A DNA stretch of 64,000 nucleotides from positions 124,001 through 188,000 of the forward strand of contig JADNRX010000010.1 of assembly GCA_015501595.1 (NCBI GenBank). Reading direction: 5' to 3'. The notes under the pieces are model-generated. The model searched no databases. It saw only the letters and a list, made by a program, of their open reading frames with translations, and was not told the origin of the DNA. Origin of the DNA: Hymenopellis radicata. Taxonomy: Eukaryota > Basidiomycota > Agaricomycetes > Agaricales > Physalacriaceae. Positions 1 to 12,700 of the stretch are shown one piece after another. A program made the position numbers and the translations under genes. Every line of letters starts with the position of its first letter. Within the stretch, counting starts at the first letter, position 1.

Positions 1-1005
1 GAAAACATTCGCGTTCCCGAAATATGCTTCCATGGCCACGACGGACACTCCATGGACGGAGGAGGTCGATACTGTCGTGGGCGAAGATCAATCTGAGGAC
101 GCGGACAAAGATGAAGTGCAGTTGTGCTCCTTGTCGGCGATCTCTGCTTTTATAAAGGAAAACGTGCCGAGGGATGTGTGTTTTGTGGAAGGGCGAGTTG
201 CATCCGAAGTCGTTTACGAATAATGACCTTGTCGTGAGTATTTTTTCCTCTCCGAGCTGGTTACGTGGAAGTTAACACAGGACTAGAGCACCATCGAAGC
301 ACGATTAAGACGGCTGCACGACCCTTTAAATCCGCCGTTACCGTTTGCGACTGTGGCGTCTGACATCGTCTGGAGTCTTCGATTGCAAGGCTTTTTCGAG
401 AGTATCGATCCCGTCAAGGAGAGATTGCAGAACAACGTTTACTTCTTCTCGGAGAATGAGACGAAAGACAATCGTCCAACCGGGATTATCCCTATGCTCA
501 CAAAATGCTATTCACCCGCTTGCTCGGATCTCTATCCTTGCTACACCTATACGTGTCCTCGATGGGTAGGTGCTTTTCTTTCGGACGCCACGTTCAGACT
601 GTTGATGTCGTTTTCCAGGGCCAAGTTGAATCCAAGTCTCGTCTAACGCATTTCCAAAGCCTTGCGCCGCTGAGGATAACGAACATGGAAGACGATGATG
701 TTGGTTCAGTGCGAATCCAATATAAATTACCTTCGAGGCCTGCTCGGGTATTCGTTGATGCTAAAGTGGAAGAAGGAGACATCTTCGACCGTTATTGGGA
801 GCTCATAGACGAAATGGACGGCGCTTTTGGCTCCGACTTTCAGGTTGGAGGCTTCTCTGAGGAAGTCACCCGTAAGGTTGAGTCCATCATGCACCCAGGT
901 CGAGCACAAGCGGATAGGAGATGGCTATTGCTCTGGACGTTGCTCTCATTTATTTCATTATGGTTCTTGCACACTCTGTTCATTGTACCATTCACCCTCC
1001 TTTGA
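1..1005 (+). CDS. Uncharacterised protein with C-terminal membrane anchor
   Basis: I do not recognise this gene. An open frame runs from the window edge and contains a methionine at 32 (start MATTDTPWTEEVD), so the 5' end may or may not be complete. Likely exons then read KGELHPKSFTNNDLV (donor gtgagt near 235), STIEARLRRLHDPL (from about 287) and a stretch ending in a Cys-rich segment CYSPACSDLYPCYTYTCPR near 505-560. After an intron of about 53 nt (donor gtaggtgc, acceptor ttttccag) the last exon reads RIQYKLPSRPARVFVDAK and ends in one hydrophobic helix, WLLLWTLLSFISLWFLHTLF, next to the stop. That suggests a tail-anchored or single-span protein. The Cys-rich segment recalls one near the DEP region of fungal Rho1 GEFs, but no DH, PH or CNH domain follows, so I do not assign that function. 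The exon 1 junction is unsure. Confidence 0.4.
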
Positions 1006-1104
1006 ATCATCTTGGACGCTCGGTCTTGTACACCTTCCTTTGAATTATCTGTGATATACATGTACATTGTATGTACGTTGCCAAAATCAAAGACAAAAGT
1101 GCAA

Positions 1105-2116
1105 CTATTCTAGTCCAAGCCGTCGCCGTTCATCTCGCTCCCGTTCTGACTTTGAGACCTTGTCTTCTGCTTCTGTAAGTGTATCATCCCATGCCACAAA
1201 GAGTTCAGAAAGCGCGTCAATCTGGTAATAGCCGAGTTAAAACGATGGGATAAGACTTTGGAATGACTCTGACCTGTGTCGCGTGCCGGTCCATTATCGA
1301 CGCAATTCGTTGCTCCAACGCGGCTGCCATCGCGAGATCCTCGTCGTGCGCTTTCATTAATGCCTCAAGACGCGGTTCCAGTGCTTCATAGCCTATAAAC
1401 ACCGGTCATCATCCATGGCTGTGGAAGAGAAAGATTACGACGCACTTGCAAGGTTTCCGGCACCCGTTACACCTTTCTTCTGCAGCGCTTCTACCTCCTG
1501 CATATCACGATCTGCAGCCCGTATATCGTTCTCCATTTCGGTTATTAGGGCGTCCAATGCTTCGTGGGACAAGTTGTGATGCACCGGCGAGTCTGGCAGG
1601 AGACCAGCGAGCGCAAACGAGGGCGTGAGGAGATGGGCATGCTTGTCATCTGTTAAAGTGCAACTCCGTGAATGAGCAATTTGCGAGAGAAGGACGCGTA
1701 CATTGGCTCATGAAGCGTTTGAGTCCGTCGTTGCCTTGAACGGCGGCGTCGAGTTTGCGTTGGAGACCATCTGCAGCGCGGAGCAAGGTCTGGTCGGAGG
1801 CTAATTTGGCTTTTCCCTTCCTATCTTGCTTGACGCCGTACACGATGGCCTCGAGCCACCGTAAACGCAGTTCCAACGACAGCTCTGGCGCAATGGGCGG
1901 TGGTGGATTGGGTATGGGCGACGTTATTTGAGGCGGCTGCTGCGGGGAGGCGCTTGGAGGCGGCGGTGAATGGGGCGAGGACATGCCCGACATCATACCG
2001 GACATTATGCTGACGCCGCTGGGAGATGTTGGTGGTGGCGATGATGGCGGTGTGGATGACGACAACACGCGAATCCGTTTGGAATCCCCAAGGAAAACGC
2101 TACCAATGCTCGCCAT
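1105..2116 (-). CDS. Dynactin subunit p22/p24 (LDB18/DCTN3-like)
   Basis: Probable small coiled-coil subunit of the dynactin shoulder, which couples dynein to cargo. The first exon starts at 2116 (MASIGSVFLGDSKRI) and has a long Ser/Pro-rich head, followed by the signature LRLRWLEAIVYGV, which matches the LExRxxxLExxVYG pattern of the p24 family. Downstream exons encode helices (YEALEPRLEALMKAHDEDL, QRIASIMDRHATQ) and a tail, SELFVAWDDTLTEAEDKVSK, equivalent to the FVxWDELL segment of animal DCTN3. The stop is at 1105-1107 after DERRRLGLE. The Ser/Pro-rich head of about 75 residues is absent from animal p24 and may be a fungal extension. The gene is convergent with the gene to its left and divergent from chorismate mutase, with about 250 bp between the two starts. 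The family call rests on motif order and size. Confidence 0.68.
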
Positions 2117-2372
2117 AAATCGAGGATGAAAAGAGTATCACAACGGTACGTAGATCACAACGTGTACAAAGCTGATGAACATACGGATCCGCTCGTCCGT
2201 TTCGGCTCCCATCTTTACTTAAATTAACTATCATAGAAGAAGGCAAACAAAAACTCGAGCATCTGTTACTGATCTAAAGCTGTCAAGACGTCTTCCCACC
2301 TGTCCTATATCGAATCGTATGTACTCAACGTTCCCATCAAGTACCTTGCTCACGCGCCGCAACAGTCTAAGG

Positions 2373-3470
2373 ATGCAGTCCAATCTCACCGTTGGCAATC
2401 CTCTGTCGCTCGACCGGATCCGGTCTGTGTTGACTCGACTAGAGGACACAATCATCTTCTCGCTCATCGAACGCGCTCAATTCGGGCATAATCCCCGCAT
2501 CTACCAGCGCGGCGCGTTCAAGGAGCTCCAGGAGGTTGGCTTCACCGGCAGCTGGCTCCAATGGTTCTTGAAGGAAACCGAGTCTTTCCATGGTCTGTCT
2601 TGTTTCTGTCCCTCCGTGAAGCACCTGACCTGGTTCACGTCCAGCAAAAGCTCGAAGATATACAAGGTGCATATATCAGATGTAGTTTCAATCAGAATAT
2701 AACTCTAACAGTCATACCAGTCCAGATGAATACCCCTTTTCCAGCGATTTACCAGAGCCTATTCTCCCCGCACTGGCCTTCCCCGCACTGCTGCACCCCA
2801 ACACGGTCAATGTCAATCCCTCCATCCTGGCATTCTACACGGCCTCCATCGTCCCAAGGATAACACGCGGCGCCACCATCGCTCTCGCATCTTCCAAGCG
2901 CGCAAACGGCATCGTGGGCGACGACGAGTTCGAGGACGACGGTAATTATGGCAGTGCAGCAACGATAGACATCGAAATACTCCAAGCCATTAGCAAACGC
3001 GTACACTATGGCACGTCAGCTGTTCTACTATGTTCCTTTCGTGCTTATTCACATCCCGTCCCCCAGGCAAATTCGTGTCCGAATCTAAATTCCTTGAGAA
3101 CCCAGCTGCCTTCATACCCCATATTCAAAACCCCAATCGGCAGGCCTTGGAGGATCTCATCACGAAGCCTGAGGTAGAGCGCAGGCTCTTAATGCGACTA
3201 GCCAAGAAAGCTGCGACATACGCTCAAGATTTTGCTTCTGACGGTACCCAAGTACCCGCCAACGACGGAAAGATCAATGGAAACAGTAAAATAGATGTCG
3301 ATGGTGTCGTAGATCTCTACGAGAGCTATATCATTCCTCTCACCAAGGAGGTTGAGGTAAGCCATTCTCGTTGAATTCCTATGGCGTGCTCACTCACCCA
3401 TCGTCAGGTGGATTACCTTCTTCAGAGGCTGAACGGCCTAAAAGAGGAGGAAATCGAAGCGCTGTTTTAG
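2373..3470 (+). CDS. ARO7: Chorismate mutase
   Basis: Converts chorismate to prephenate, the committed step to Phe and Tyr; a cytosolic dimer of the all-helical AroQ class. The start at 2373 gives [20 protein letters not shown], which aligns with the yeast N terminus LxxIRxxLxRxEDxIIF; an in-frame upstream ATG at 2319 is less likely. Exons read on through [16 protein letters not shown] (introns 2593-2644 and 2667-2720), the TASIVPRI region, [16 protein letters not shown] and [23 protein letters not shown]. The last intron is 3357-3407 and the stop is at 3468-3470. The third intron, 3011-3066, keeps the conserved [11 protein letters not shown] reading only with a GC donor (gcacgt) and a normal cag acceptor, so it is a probable GC-AG intron. 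A damaged copy of the last exon lies about 300 bp downstream. Confidence 0.9.
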
Positions 3471-3782
3471 CGAAACTTAGACTGAACCAATGTGTACTGT
3501 AAACAAGACGTCTGAAGCTTGCAAACGACTAGCGTAAGTGTCAGCGAAAGTAAGAGACGCGCTCTTGCTGAAGTTGCTCTTGAGATTCCGCGTCCATATC
3601 CCCTGATCCCAGGCTGCACTCAGTGACTTCAGTGCACTGGGATTTTTGTTTCCTCTGTTCAACAATGAACATGATTGGTAGCCTGTCTTGCGTCTTAGGC
3701 CCACAGGAGGACTTAATGGAATATTAGCTACAACGAACGGGATCAGGAGGACTTTGGGCAGTAGACCATTCGTGTCGCAAGT

Positions 3783-3856
3783 CTAGATTACTGTACCTTC
3801 AAGGCTGAACGGACTAAGAGAAGGGGAGATCATAGCGCTGTCCAAGCGAAAACTCA
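3783..3856 (+). pseudogene. Decayed copy of the chorismate mutase last exon
   Basis: The stretch matches 3411-3477 (last ARO7 exon and stop region) almost base for base: both carry ggctgaacgg, then an aaagagg/agagaagg run, then gcgctgt and gcgaaa. In the copy the stop region is altered and there is no splice acceptor, so it cannot act as an exon. The rest of 3471-4124 holds no gene that I can support; 3960-4120 contains Asp/Ser-rich open frames without homology that I recognise. Confidence 0.6.
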
Positions 3857-4124
3857 TCATATTACGCAATAAGTAGGCTGTAAGAATGAAACGATGTGCC
3901 ACCATAGTACATATTACGCCCGCTATGGACAGACGCAGGCGTCTGGGGCACCGCTGCCGAGTCAATAGACGGCGCATCTCCGTCCTCGGACGGCAGCGCA
4001 GGCGACGACGGCGCCGTGTTCAGCGATACCGACATCGATAAAAGTACAAGGTTCATTATCATACTGGGCTACATAGAAATAGAGAACATAAGAAAAATAA
4101 AATACAGCATGTGTCTAAACCGAT

Positions 4125-7100
4125 TCAAGGCCATCGTCCTGGCGGACTTGCTCCTTCTGGTCGTCGACGCGGCCAGCCAGAGTCGACAGGACGATTAAGG
4201 TCAGCATTGTTATTATGGTTCTGTCCCCGTCCCCGTCCCCTTCCGCGTCCCCTACCCCGTTCGCCACCACCCCGATTCGGATGATCGTTATACGGAGGGG
4301 GGCCAGACCTCGACACTGTATCCCGGCTATCGGGGTAAGGCGCTTGTTGCGCAGGAGGATATGGCTGAGGAATCGTCGCAGGTGGCGGCGGCTGATAATT
4401 ATGATACATTGGATTTATCTGTGGCACCCCCGGCGGTGGAGTCCAGCCCATTGGTGGCGCAGCCATCGGAGGAATGACACTGACAGCTGGCTGTGGCGGT
4501 GTAGGCAGTGACGGCGCTAGGGTCTGCAATAACTGCTGAATTTGCTCAGGCGTCAGAGTGGCAACTTCAGCCGCCAAGGCCGAGGACTGCATTTGAGGTG
4601 CCGGTGCGGCGGCGGGCGGCAAGAGATTTGCAAGCGTGGACAGGTCGGGGATCTGGGGAGGCGACTGGGAAGGTGTAGTGGAAGATGCTGCGGGCACTGC
4701 AGTTGTAGGTGGCGCTGCAGAGGCTGGTGGTTCCGGCGGAGGCTTCAGCTGACCTTTGTTCAAGATCCAGATCCCAATCATGTAATTCGTATGTCGAAGC
4801 TTGGGGAGGCGCAGGTCATCCAAAACCTCAATATAATCGGGAAGAGGATGTTCTGCCAAGAGAGGAATTATGTACAGTTCACGTCCAGGGTGATGCTCTT
4901 TGGGTCGTTGGCCCCAAGGAAATATAAGCCCATGGCGTCTAGACAGGATGCAATTAATAACGGGTTACCAAGTCAGCATGAAATGAACCCACCCTTTGGT
5001 GATCAAAAAGTTCGAAAACTGTTTGAATTCACTGTCGTTGGTGCCCATCGGTGAAAACGCAGCAGCAATCAACTCCTTAGAAGGATTCATTCGTATCTGC
5101 AGCAAGAATTGCGCAGAATTCGGCACGGGCACGCGTCCAGCGATGGTAAGCGTATCGGATGGAATAGCGTCTTCCACAAAGGCGATCCGCTCTCTATCGG
5201 CCGACCGCCAGCCTGGCGTGCTTCAACAGGCGCCTCCTCAGGGATAGACGAGTCCAAGGGCATGGTAAGCTAGAAAAGGTTTAGTCAGTACGGTCTTTCA
5301 AACGCCCAGAAAGAAAGAATGCATTTACCCTGCCGTCCAGACCGGCTTTGTGGCATCGAACGCCGCCTGGATGTCCTCGGTAGACATCGGTGGCTCTGGC
5401 TCTTCTCCTCGAGAAACATATCGAAATCTTGATCGTCAGCAACAACGGCTGTGACCTCCGGCTCGAATGGGCGTGCCGCGGGTTCACGGACGTGCACCGG
5501 CGCTGGGGGCTCCACGTCCATGTTCGTGTCCTTTGGCTGTGAAGAGCCCCATATCGAGTTCAAGTCAAAGGACGAGGATCTCGAGTTGTCGGCCAGGGAA
5601 GGACGGGGGGCGAAAGGGATATGGCGATGGTAGCGAGGAGACGCCGACGTGGGGGGATGCGGAGGGATTGGCAGGAGATTGGAGCTCGGCACCGGGGAGC
5701 TGCGAACCGCACCGCCATCCTCGCCTGACTTGACGTCAACCATGGGGTCATCGTCAATGTTGATGAGGTCGGCGAGGTTCAACTCTGGCTCCGCGGGCAG
5801 CTCCAACGTTGGGTGCTCGAACAGAGGAGGACGCGTCGCGCTCTGCTCGTCCGATACATGCAGCGGTAAGGGAGGCGGGGCACCCACGACGCGCTCGTAG
5901 GCGAAATGGGTGACCAGGTGGAATAGACATAGATGCTGTACGCTGTCGCGTCTGGGTCTGCTGCGCGCACGCAATCTCGCGAAGCGTTCGCGCTCCATAC
6001 GCTGCTGCTCTTCCGCCTCACGTTCGCGTTCACGATCACGCCAGCCACCATTAACATCCTCGATATCCTGCAGCCCCTTGTGCGTGATCTTGGCACGAGG
6101 AGCTGTAGTCTTCTGCAAATTGAATGCTCCAATGCTTCCTGTTCAGCAATTTTGATGAACTGTTTTCGTTTCCTCGTCCGCAAGATCAGTGGACGACATC
6201 GTAGATATTTCTTTGGCTGTAATCTGCCCGGAGACTATGCGCTTATGAAGAACGACACGATCAACTTTGCTAAGATTGAACTGTAACGTCCTGAAACGAT
6301 CCCTATAGACAACCATGTTAGAAATTGGGTAAAGCGGTACAGAAAGGAGTGTAACTATTATACTTCGCCCCGCATGCTGACTGTCTGATTCGCAGTATAT
6401 TTCAAAAAATGCAATGCTCAAGCTCTTTGCGAAACTGCTTCGCCGCACCCAAAGCTTCTCCTCGTCAGCAGAATCCTTCTCTTCTTCTTGTTCACACTCT
6501 CGGCGTCAGAACCATCAAAATTTACATGTGAATATCTGAGAAAAATAGAGCGGAAAACTCTTCCACTTGGTCAGACAGTAGGCCTTTGTAGGGTCATCGT
6601 ACGAATCAGCCGTCTTCGTCTTCTTCGACGCATGTGAGGTCTGCGAATGAGAGGGCGCTTGCGCTCCAACGTTGATTGGGAGACTTGTTGCAAGGCGAGT
6701 CGGATCCAGATTCGGAAGAGTATGAAAGACGCCTGGCTGTGCGCTGAAGCCAAGTTAGCACGTTGGTCAAGTGGAGTACAAATGAGACGTACTTTGGGCT
6801 TGGGTTTGTCATCGTCTGAGGCGTACTCGTCCTCGCTGCTTCCTCTTTACCAGACTCGGACATTGGCTCGTCGTCAGACCTGCTCGGTTTTTTTGGCGAC
6901 GACAAATTTTCTGGGTTTCGGTGTCGTAGATTTAGTGCGCGTATCGTCCTTCGTGTCCTCGAGAGCGTTAGGACCCTCCCAGCTCACTGAAACAGAACAA
7001 TAGAATCAGTATACACTCATCTGTGGCGACACGAATTTAAGAAGATAGAAAAGAGTATTGAGCTTCAATGGCTATATTGCGTGCTGTCCTGCCGTACGTG

Positions 7101-7755
7101 TCTACGTATATACTGAGACTCCACGACAGCAGGCAAGGGAACACACATTCGTGTTGGTGTTCACGCACTGAGCCACATTCACAACATGCGGCGCATCGAT
7201 TCAACAGCACAGCAACAATGAACTCAAGATAGCATCGAAGCAATACAAGTATGCTACGGCTAGAGAAGACCAAGGAAAAAAACTCACTGGCTGTGTGGCG
7301 TCCAGTCTTGCCGGTGCATGAGGAACAAACATACGCAGCTAGAATAGACAGACGTCAGAAATTTTTCGGGAAAGACTGCGCAGTTGTTGCTCACCAATGT
7401 CTTCCGCGTCTCGGGTGGACAAATCAATGCAAGAAAAATGGAACCTACACAGCCATTGAAATGAGCAACTGCGCCTGACTCGGAGACAGAAAACGCACCA
7501 ATCTTGGCACTCGACACATTCTATCATGGGTCGGCCATCTTCGAAGCCCCTACATGTGCAGTAAACCTTCTTGCTGCGCTTCACAGCCTTTGCACGGAGT
7601 TTTGAAGCCGACTTCTCATTTTCCTTCTCGGAATGAGCATTTGCCTGTTTGTTAGAAGTCGAAGGACCTTTTACTTTGGTGACAGGCTTTGGAGGTGGCG
7701 AGGAAGTAGAGGTCGAGGCGGAGGCGGCCTGGGAGCGTGTCGTTCGGGTGCTCAT
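4125..7755 (-). CDS. BYE1: PHD-TFIIS central-SPOC protein (Bye1/PHF3/DIDO family)
   Basis: Nuclear transcription factor expected to read methylated histone H3 and bind RNA polymerase II. Three domains appear in order. A PHD finger near the N terminus reads KVYCTCRGFEDGRPMIECVECQDW then FHFSCIDL. A TFIIS-like central domain follows, with SFAKSLSIAFFEIYC, YRDRFRTLQFNLSKVDRVVL and then KRIVSGQITAKEISTMSSTDLA. Downstream comes a SPOC domain containing LTIAGRVPVPNSAQFLLQIR, SNFLITKG, LPDYIEVLDDLRLP and NYMIGIWILNKGQL. The tail is Pro-rich and ends in a (GR)n run, NRGGGERGRGRGRGRGRG, a common RNA-binding feature. The start at 7755 gives MSTRTTRSQAASAS. There are at least seven introns and some junctions near 6150-6600 are unsure. 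This domain set is that of Bye1-type proteins; the GR tail may be lineage-specific. Confidence 0.8.
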
Positions 7756-9779
7756 CGTCGTCGTCGAGTGGAAAGATTATCGCATGACTCGAACCAAACA
7801 ATGGACACGTGGTATGCTCTCCATTTCGGGACGTGTGCCATGCGCTCACTCTACCTTTGCTCTACCTGGACTTTTATCGTCGTTGAGGACTCAGCATAGA
7901 ACAAAGTTTTTGCCCGGCTACCTCCCTCTGGTCTACCTTAAAAGCCGACACTCCGTTCTCGGTGGAAAGTCGCATATTCCGTTTTGCGTCGAGAGCTTAC
8001 ATATGGATGCAATCGGATCATGTCAAAAGCTATCAGTATTCAGTTACGTTCAACTCCACTCTGCACTCTGCCCCCAGGACCTGGTCTAGCGATTTGTATG
8101 GACATCATTCGAGTGTGCTGTCCCCGATTGACATAATTTCTCGCGGGCGGCAAGTCTCACATGTCAGGTTTTGTCGCATTTCAAGTAATAGTATTCAAGT
8201 TCCTGGTTCATGCTGGCATCCACGTCATCTAATCATCTTCTGACAGCTCGACTGTGGCGTGCATATACCTCATTCTTCCCTGTCTGAGAAAAATGTTCTC
8301 CATGGTGCTGCTTCGGGCCCTTCGGGGACCGTCAACGACATGTTAGGTCTCTCCGACTGTCTCGTACCCCATCCATCAGGCCGTTGGGGGTCTTGTCATG
8401 CGCACTCGGCCTAGACTATGTGCTTCCGAGGAAAGACGGTTCTTTCCACCATTAGAGGAACAACGTTTCGAAGGAATCGACATCAAGCGACAGCCCAAAA
8501 CGGAGGTTTCTGATTCTTCAGCAGGACAAGTGACCGGAGACGTTGGACACGTTCCTTCCAATCCATGGGAAATACGGACCAAAAAGTCGATTTGGTCGCC
8601 CCATAAGGGAACAACGCGTCCTCGTTTCATGCACGTGATCGCCTTTCTGTTCGATCGTTGTGGCTCAGGTTTACACCTTATCGGCTTCGTGCAGCTTCAC
8701 AATCAAGGGTGAAGTACACTTCCTGGTCTGGCTTGCCGAGGTGAACCTGGCTGGACGGAGAACTGCCAGTGGCGTCGGGATAGGAGAATCCAACAAGACA
8801 CGCTCCTCCGTCCCAGGTTCCATCCGAATTGTTCAGGAGGATACTCGGGTACGGCACGGCTCTATCGCTGTGATGTGTGTATGCGTCATTTTGTTCATCA
8901 TCACCTGTGATGAAATCGCAGATTTGATTATTAGTCCCAGGTTTTCTTTTTGAAATATGTGAGCCCGCTGTTTCACCAAGTACAAAGCAGATACGATGTA
9001 AGTACAGCCATAGGCTTGGACAATAATAAGCCAAATCGATTGACAACCGGAACTTTGAGAGATTAGTCCGAGAACCGATTCACGCCCAATTTGAAGTGGT
9101 GTCCATACAGTACAGGTGCTGTGATAGCGTATGACCGATCGAAGCTTTCAAGCTTCTAACTTGGTCCGTTCCTCCGACTTAGCTCTGCAGGTACATCATA
9201 GTATCTGCTCCGGTCTGCATCGACTTGAGTGACTCGACGTTTTACGACGGCGGCGGCTGCAAGATACTACGACGACGACGACAAGAATCTGTTTCGGTTT
9301 GAGGCTTAACCAAGTGCGTCGGGTTACTATTACGTCCATGCCGGTAGCCGACCCTGGTCTCCACCTGTAGCGATTCTTGCGCGATTCCCATTTGCTTCAG
9401 CGCTACCGTCAGCGTCGAGCACAGTGAGCGGACAGGCGCGTGATTGGCAGCATTGTGGTTCGTACACAGGGTGTACAAGGCCGAGCAGCATAGCCTTGCA
9501 AGGTACGGGTCGACCCGGCCAATTTGCCTTTCCAGTCGTTCTGTAGTGGTATGCTTGACCGATAGCCTTTGGCAGTGGGAAGGGCGATTCGGTAGCATTG
9601 TTACATTAATCTTTGCTGTTTTCGGCATCATTGCAGACGTTTCTGACTCGCCTTTGCTGTAGGTACCACGCTTTGTCCCGATCGACGGTGTTACTCTCCT
9701 TTTACGCCGGCGCGCGTAACATTGTGCTCAACATTCATCGGTGCAGACCATTCACAGCTTTGACCCAGTTTTCTAAACA
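7756..9779. other. Intergenic region, no supported gene
   Basis: About 2 kb between the divergent Bye1-like gene and the large kinase. Open frames exist on both strands (for example 8398-8712 + and 8678-9046 -, the latter reading DGTWDGGACLVGFSYPD), but they overlap one another, lack convincing splice partners and match no family I know. A short cgg/acg trinucleotide run lies near 9241-9290. The stretch probably holds the promoters of both neighbours. Confidence 0.4.
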
Positions 9780-12700
9780 ATGGCGGCGGCAGTTCTGACG
9801 TCTTCAAATGTCGCGGTCTCTGTATCTGGTCCTTACCCTATGTCATCCCATCAACGTTCCCCTCCGACTGCTTCGTCCTCTCGTTCAAAAACAGCCCTCG
9901 TCTTCAATACAAGCAGCAGCGGAGTCTTCAAAGCCTTTCAACCGTATCAGATCCTCCCTCGAGCAGAGTCTACGTACTGCGACCCGATCGAAGAAGCAGG
10001 CGCCCCTACCCGTCGACGAGTTTGCGACAATCACGCAGAACTCCACTAAGGGCAAGGAGCGTGCCAGCGAGGACGCTCACAAGGACAAGGAGCGAACATC
10101 CGGAATGCTTCGGAAAACTTGGCTCGAACGTTGGTTTCCGGCGTGGTAGAGACTCAGTCACTCCCTCTCCGCTTCCTCCCAGTCCGACTCCAGACCCCGT
10201 AGAACAGGTCAGGCAAGCAGGTTTCACAAGCTTCATAACACCTTCTCTACGACAGGGTTCCATGTCCTCACCGTCCTTGCATCTACCGTCAGAGTCAGAC
10301 CCCAAGTCCCAATCTCCCATACCGTCAAGTAGCTCTGCATTGGGACTCACGCCTTCTAGGTACAAAACCCGTCGGGCAAGCAGCAGTCATCAGTCGCAGA
10401 TCTCACCTCCTGCCTTGACCGATGGCCGGACTGTGTCGGGGTCAAGGGAACGTGTATCCAAACATCGGGCAACCAAGTCGATACCCATCAATATCCCATC
10501 TACACCATCCAGCATATCCATAGACCGACTGCCGGAGACTCCGCCTAGATATCGCGAGCCCAGCAGTCCACCAAGCACGCCTACTCCCATGTCGCGGTCT
10601 CGGGGTCAACTAGGTCACATTTCGTCCAAGTCGGCAGCTTTGAGTTCCGGGCACCTTCCGCTCTCTTCTTCTCCGCCACGTCCTAGTATCAGTCCTCGAA
10701 CGGGCAGTCCGATGCGTACTAGATCGCCTTCAACATCACGAAATCGCGTTGTATCTCCAACCACCCACCGTGGGCTGAATTCATCATCTTCGTCCCATCT
10801 TCCAATCACACCTCCCAGTCCCACCCCCCGACGCCCATCGGTTGATGCAGGTCGTCGTCCATCGATTGATTCCCCACGCCATGCGTCACTTGATGCTTCT
10901 CGCGGACCGTCTGGGCGAGAAGAGTCACCGTCGCCTGCCCGACCCCGACCCATCTCGCCCAATCAGCGTGCCTATGCTCACAACCGACATTACAACATGT
11001 CGAGTGCCTCACTTACCTTGACCTCGAACCCAGAGCACCGGGAAATTCTTCGTACAGCGACAACACTGTTGTGCAAAGAGGTGGTCAAGCCTCCGGTTCA
11101 TGCTGGACGCACTGAGGCCGGAATACGAGACTGGGAGGAGGTCGAAGTTCGGACACGCGCTCTGGCGCGTTTGGAACGCATTTGGGGAAAAGCGGGCCAT
11201 CCGGTAGCTCAAGTAATCTATCAAATGCTGGAGGCCTTTTCGTCCAGTGGTCTCAGCGCGAGTGGTGAAGAGCGGGAGCGTAGATTGTTTACGGAAGCTT
11301 TGCGGGATGGATTTGTTCTTTGCCAGTGCGTTCTCTTTGAAATGCTTTGCATCTGTTGCTTTATTAACTTTTGACTCTTTGAATCCGTAGATTGATGAAC
11401 AAACTCCGAGCGAGCTCTGTCGTTCGCCCTGATCCTCGTGAGGACGGCTTTGTCCGCACGTCGAACATTACCAAGTTTTTGGCGTCATGCTCCTCGTGGG
11501 GGCTTGCCAACGAGGACCTATTTCAACGCGACGATTTAATCGAAGCCACGGGAGAGTCGCTTGCTCGTGTTGCCAAAACGATTATTGCATTAGTCAAGTT
11601 TGCAGAAGAGACTCCTGTCGATCGATCGAAGTTCATTTCAGGACACGCCAAGCGACAATCCTCGACGTCGAGTCCATATCAGGGTGCTAATTCGCGGGCC
11701 GCCTCCTCTTCCCCGAATTTGAATGCGCAGAGTCCATCGCCGCAGCCTTCACCCGCCAGGAAACGTTGGAGCCCTCCGTCAGGCTTACCTACAGTTCGAT
11801 CAAATAGTCCAGGTGAAGCCGTCGTTTCCAAGGACGGACCATCTGCTCAAAATCGTCAAGTAATTGGTGACCATGATCGAACGGATAAAGGTCCAACAAT
11901 ACTCGCTCCACCTCCTAAGTCCCCCCTTCGTAATCGCCCCCCCAAGCAGGCCTCTGATGACGCCGACGGGCATGGCCTGTTTACCTGGGCTGTAAAGAAG
12001 GTAACGCCACAACGATTTCCCGCTCCCCAATCCATGGACGACGCATCTGGCAGAGACTCTGCCGCCGACCCTTTCCTACGACATTCTACTGCATCTTCAG
12101 CCATGACGGACACGACAACCGGAACTACTGGGACGATGTTTTCCAGCTTACTAGATGCTGGACGCGCCAGCTTTAATAAGTTTGGGACTATTCGGACCGT
12201 TACAACAGAAGCCACGTCTGAATCGCCCTCGATATCACGCACCGAGGGTAGTCTGATCGCTGAAGACCTTCGAAAACGAACGGATTCGAGTGGTGGAAAG
12301 TACGACAGAAAGCTCAGCGACGCTGCAGTCATTGATCTCAGTCGGGTGGTAGAGGAGGCTGAGGATAGTGGGTCGAGCTCTAGGGGTCATGGTCATGTCG
12401 GCCGTACGAAGAGCGTTCGTGTTGAGGTAGACCCAGAACGAGAACGAGAACGAGAACGCCTCGACCGGCCAGCCCTGCGCCTTGGTAAAGGGAAATGGCC
12501 GGACGACTTCCTTGACGTTCTTCAAGCGCACAATCATCGCCCTCATCCAAACAGGTCATCAGATGACAACGCAGACGACCGCTCACCTTCTCCCATTTCT
12601 GCCTCTCCTCCACGAAAAGTCGCCATTGTCGGCGCAAGCCGGCGTAACGAGAGTGTCGAGTCATTACCACAATTCCCGAGACGACCTTCACATCGGGCTC

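Noticed and set aside
1..1005. Reading the first gene as a Rho1 GEF (Rom1/Rom2) because of its Cys-rich CYSP...CYTYTCPR segment.
   Set aside because: No DH, PH or CNH domain follows and the protein ends in a membrane span, so the motif alone does not support it.
8398..9046. Overlapping open frames on both strands in the 7.8-9.8 kb gap, including a Gly/Cys stretch DGTWDGGACLVGFSYPD.
   Set aside because: The two frames overlap on opposite strands, no splice partners or start context could be found, and no family is recognisable.
9242..9631. Minus-strand frame of 129 residues before the kinase gene.
   Set aside because: It lies in the probable kinase promoter, starts in repetitive trinucleotide DNA and has no recognisable domain.
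12428..12456. gaacga microsatellite inside the kinase gene (ERERERER).
   Set aside because: Short in-frame simple repeat in a disordered part; unremarkable for this kind of protein.
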